Assembly (NCBI GenBank): GCA_030592245.1
Contig: JAUVJV010000079.1
Coordinates: 1 to 8,014, forward strand
DNA from: Candidatus Eiseniibacteriota bacterium
GTDB taxonomy: Bacteria; Arandabacterota; Arandabacteria; Arandabacterales; Arandabacteraceae
DNA: 8,014 nt
Direction of reading: 5' to 3'
Shown here: positions 6,991-8,014 of the stretch, piece by piece
Layout of the letters: each line of letters begins with the position of its first letter
How positions within the stretch are numbered: the stretch's first letter is position 1
Made by a program: the position numbers and the translations under genes
The notes under the pieces: generated by a model
Told to the model about the DNA's origin: nothing
Seen by the model: only the letters and a program-made list of their open reading frames with translations
The model's database searches: none

Positions 6991-7020
6991 CTTCGGAGGG
7001 CGGCTGATGCCGCCCCGAAG
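6991..7020 (+). promoter_or_regulatory. Strong hairpin between rho and rpmE
   Basis: CTTCG-GA-GGGCGGC-TGAT-GCCGCCC-CGAAG folds into a 7-bp G+C stem with a TGAT loop, plus a 5-bp lower stem after a 2-nt bulge on the 5' side. It starts 17 nt after the rho stop and ends 15 nt before the rpmE Shine-Dalgarno. No T run follows, so it is not a classical intrinsic terminator. It may be a processing or stability element, a partial attenuator, or an rpmE translation control structure. Confidence 0.6.
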
Positions 7021-7035
7021 TCTATATGCTTGAAT

Positions 7036-7042
7036 GAGGAGG
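7036..7042 (+). promoter_or_regulatory. Ribosome binding site of rpmE
   Basis: GAGGAGG lies 10 nt before the TTG start at 7053, a slightly long spacing. It supports a non-ATG start, because no ATG or GTG lies in frame between it and the conserved L31 N-terminus. Confidence 0.65.
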
Positions 7043-7052
7043 TTCGGAGAAA

Positions 7053-7325
7053 TTGAAGAAGGGAATACACCCGAAGTACGTGAGGACTAAGGTCGTTTGC
7101 CTTTGCGGCAATGTGATCGAGACCAGATCTACAGTCCCCGAGATCCGGGTTGAAATCTGTTCCAGCTGCCATCCTTACTTCACCGGCAAGCAGAAGCTGG
7201 TCGATACCGCCGGCAGGGTCGAGCGGTTCCGGAGGAAGTACGGTCTCAAGGCCAAGGAAGAGGAAACGGAACAGATACAGGAGACGGTGCAGGAAGAGGA
7301 AAAGGGTCCGGAACAGGACAAGTAG
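7053..7325 (+). CDS. rpmE: 50S ribosomal protein L31 (zinc-binding type)
   Basis: This 90-residue protein of the large ribosomal subunit helps bridge the two subunits. It starts at TTG; reading it as Met gives MKKGIHPKYV, the typical L31 N-terminus, so the unusual start is well supported. Cys16, Cys18, Cys36 and Cys39 (CLC and CSSC) form the zinc site of the C+ type, and CHPYFTGKQKLVDTAGRVER is the family signature. The conserved core ends near residue 64 (RFRRKYG). A Glu/Gln-rich tail of about 26 residues (for example KEEETEQIQETVQEEEKGPE) makes the protein longer than the usual 65-70. The gene lies 79 nt after rho, behind a strong hairpin, and its stop is 1 nt from the next start, so it is probably co-transcribed with the DUF1385 gene. 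Confidence 0.96.
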   Translation: MKKGIHPKYVRTKVVCLCGNVIETRSTVPEIRVEICSSCHPYFTGKQKLVDTAGRVERFRRKYGLKAKEEETEQIQETVQEEEKGPEQDK

Positions 7326-7326
7326 G

Positions 7327-8014
7327 TTGTCAGGCTTGGGAACAAGAGAACCCACAGTAGGCGGCCAGGCCGTGATCGAAGGGGTGATGATGAAGTCCCC
7401 CGATCGCATCGCGACCTGCGTCCGCAGAACGAACGGCGAGATCGAAGCCAGGGTCCGCCCGTACGTATCCCTCTCGAAGAAGCAGAAGGTTCTGGGAATC
7501 CCCGTCATCAGGGGAGCCGTGAACCTCTTTGAGCAGCTCTTCATCGGGATCGGCGCGCTCACCTATTCTGCCGAGGTGGTCTCCGCGGGCGATGAGGAAG
7601 TCAAGGAGAAGAAGGACTGGAAGACCTCGCTCTGGACGGGCTTGACGGTGGTGGTGGCCTTCGGTGTCGGTCTTCTGCTCTTTTTCTGGCTCCCGATGGT
7701 GATCGCCAATTTCGTGGGTGTGAAGGGAAGCGTGCTCTTTAATATCGTGGACGGGGCGATCCGGCTGGGGATCTTCTTTACGTATCTCATGCTCCTTAGC
7801 ACCTGGAAGGAGATGAGGCGGGTTTTCGAGTACCACGGCGCCGAGCACATGTCTATCCACGCTTTCGAGGCCGGCGTCGATCTCACCGTGAAGAACGTTA
7901 AGAGATACACCACGCGCCACGCCCGGTGCGGGACGAGTTTCCTGCTGGTGGTGATGGTGGTAAGCGTGATCGTGTTCATATTCATGGGCAGGCCCGAGGA
8001 CATAGTGGACAGGC
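7327..8014 (+). CDS. DUF1385 / YqhQ-like membrane protein, 3' end outside window
   Basis: 229 codons are visible and the frame is open to the window end. The start chosen is TTG at 7327, 1 nt after the rpmE stop, with AGGA (7315-7318) 8 nt before it; TTG at 7336 is a possible alternative. The N-terminal VGGQAVIEGVMMKSPDR (11-27) is the DUF1385 signature. Three hydrophobic segments follow: about 102-130, 136-158 and 204-220. Between the second and third lie conserved polar motifs EYHGAEHMSIHAFE (168-181) and RHARCGTSF (197-205), whose His, Glu and Cys residues could bind a metal; that is inference. The family is widespread but its biochemical role is not established as far as I know. In many genomes it sits between rpmE and prfA, which fits here. 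About 80-100 residues are probably missing, judging from family size. Confidence 0.92.
   Translation, partial: MSGLGTREPTVGGQAVIEGVMMKSPDRIATCVRRTNGEIEARVRPYVSLSKKQKVLGIPVIRGAVNLFEQLFIGIGALTYSAEVVSAGDEEVKEKKDWKTSLWTGLTVVVAFGVGLLLFFWLPMVIANFVGVKGSVLFNIVDGAIRLGIFFTYLMLLSTWKEMRRVFEYHGAEHMSIHAFEAGVDLTVKNVKRYTTRHARCGTSFLLVVMVVSVIVFIFMGRPEDIVDR

Noticed and set aside
7330..8003. Minus-strand frames of 196 and 146 codons
   Set aside because: They are antisense to the DUF1385 gene and rpmE, which are recognised by family motifs.

Overview
The window looks like a chromosomal segment from a Gram-negative bacterium of moderately high G+C, probably in or near the FCB superphylum (candidate phyla such as Eisenbacteria or Krumholzibacteriota are plausible). 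Three things point this way: a very large secreted multidomain protein whose last visible residues start a FlgD-like / type IX secretion (T9SS-type) tail, a TPR lipoprotein with an outer-membrane-type lipobox, and the rho-rpmE-DUF1385 gene order. The taxon is an inference; there is no rRNA gene here.

Left half (1-3964, minus strand): one uninterrupted frame of 1321 codons that leaves the window at base 1. I translated it codon by codon and found no stop, so short ORFs in other frames here are shadows. The protein has a signal peptide, a Cys-rich N-terminal part, the front half of a MAM/jelly-roll-like domain, six kelch repeats, what looks like the rear half of that jelly roll, a second jelly roll, an Ig-like segment, a class I glutamine-amidotransferase-like fold without the usual Cys nucleophile, and the start of the FlgD-like tail.

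Middle (3965-4421): a divergent intergenic region with a good sigma70-type promoter for the next gene, two inverted repeats and no credible gene. Next, 4422-5453 (+) encodes a 343-residue TPR lipoprotein.

Right half (5454-8014, plus strand): a promoter and a leader of about 225 nt lead into rho (5726-6973), rpmE (ribosomal protein L31, TTG start, 7053-7325) and a DUF1385/YqhQ-like membrane protein (TTG start, 7327 to beyond the window end). This is a conserved transcription/translation operon; prfA and prmC often follow in other bacteria. A strong hairpin separates rho from rpmE, and the rho leader contains one segment that can pair with either of two identical partners, which could be a switch.

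I see no mobile element, CRISPR array, tRNA or defence system. The most unusual object is the giant secreted kelch protein, and the most testable regulatory idea is the rho leader.
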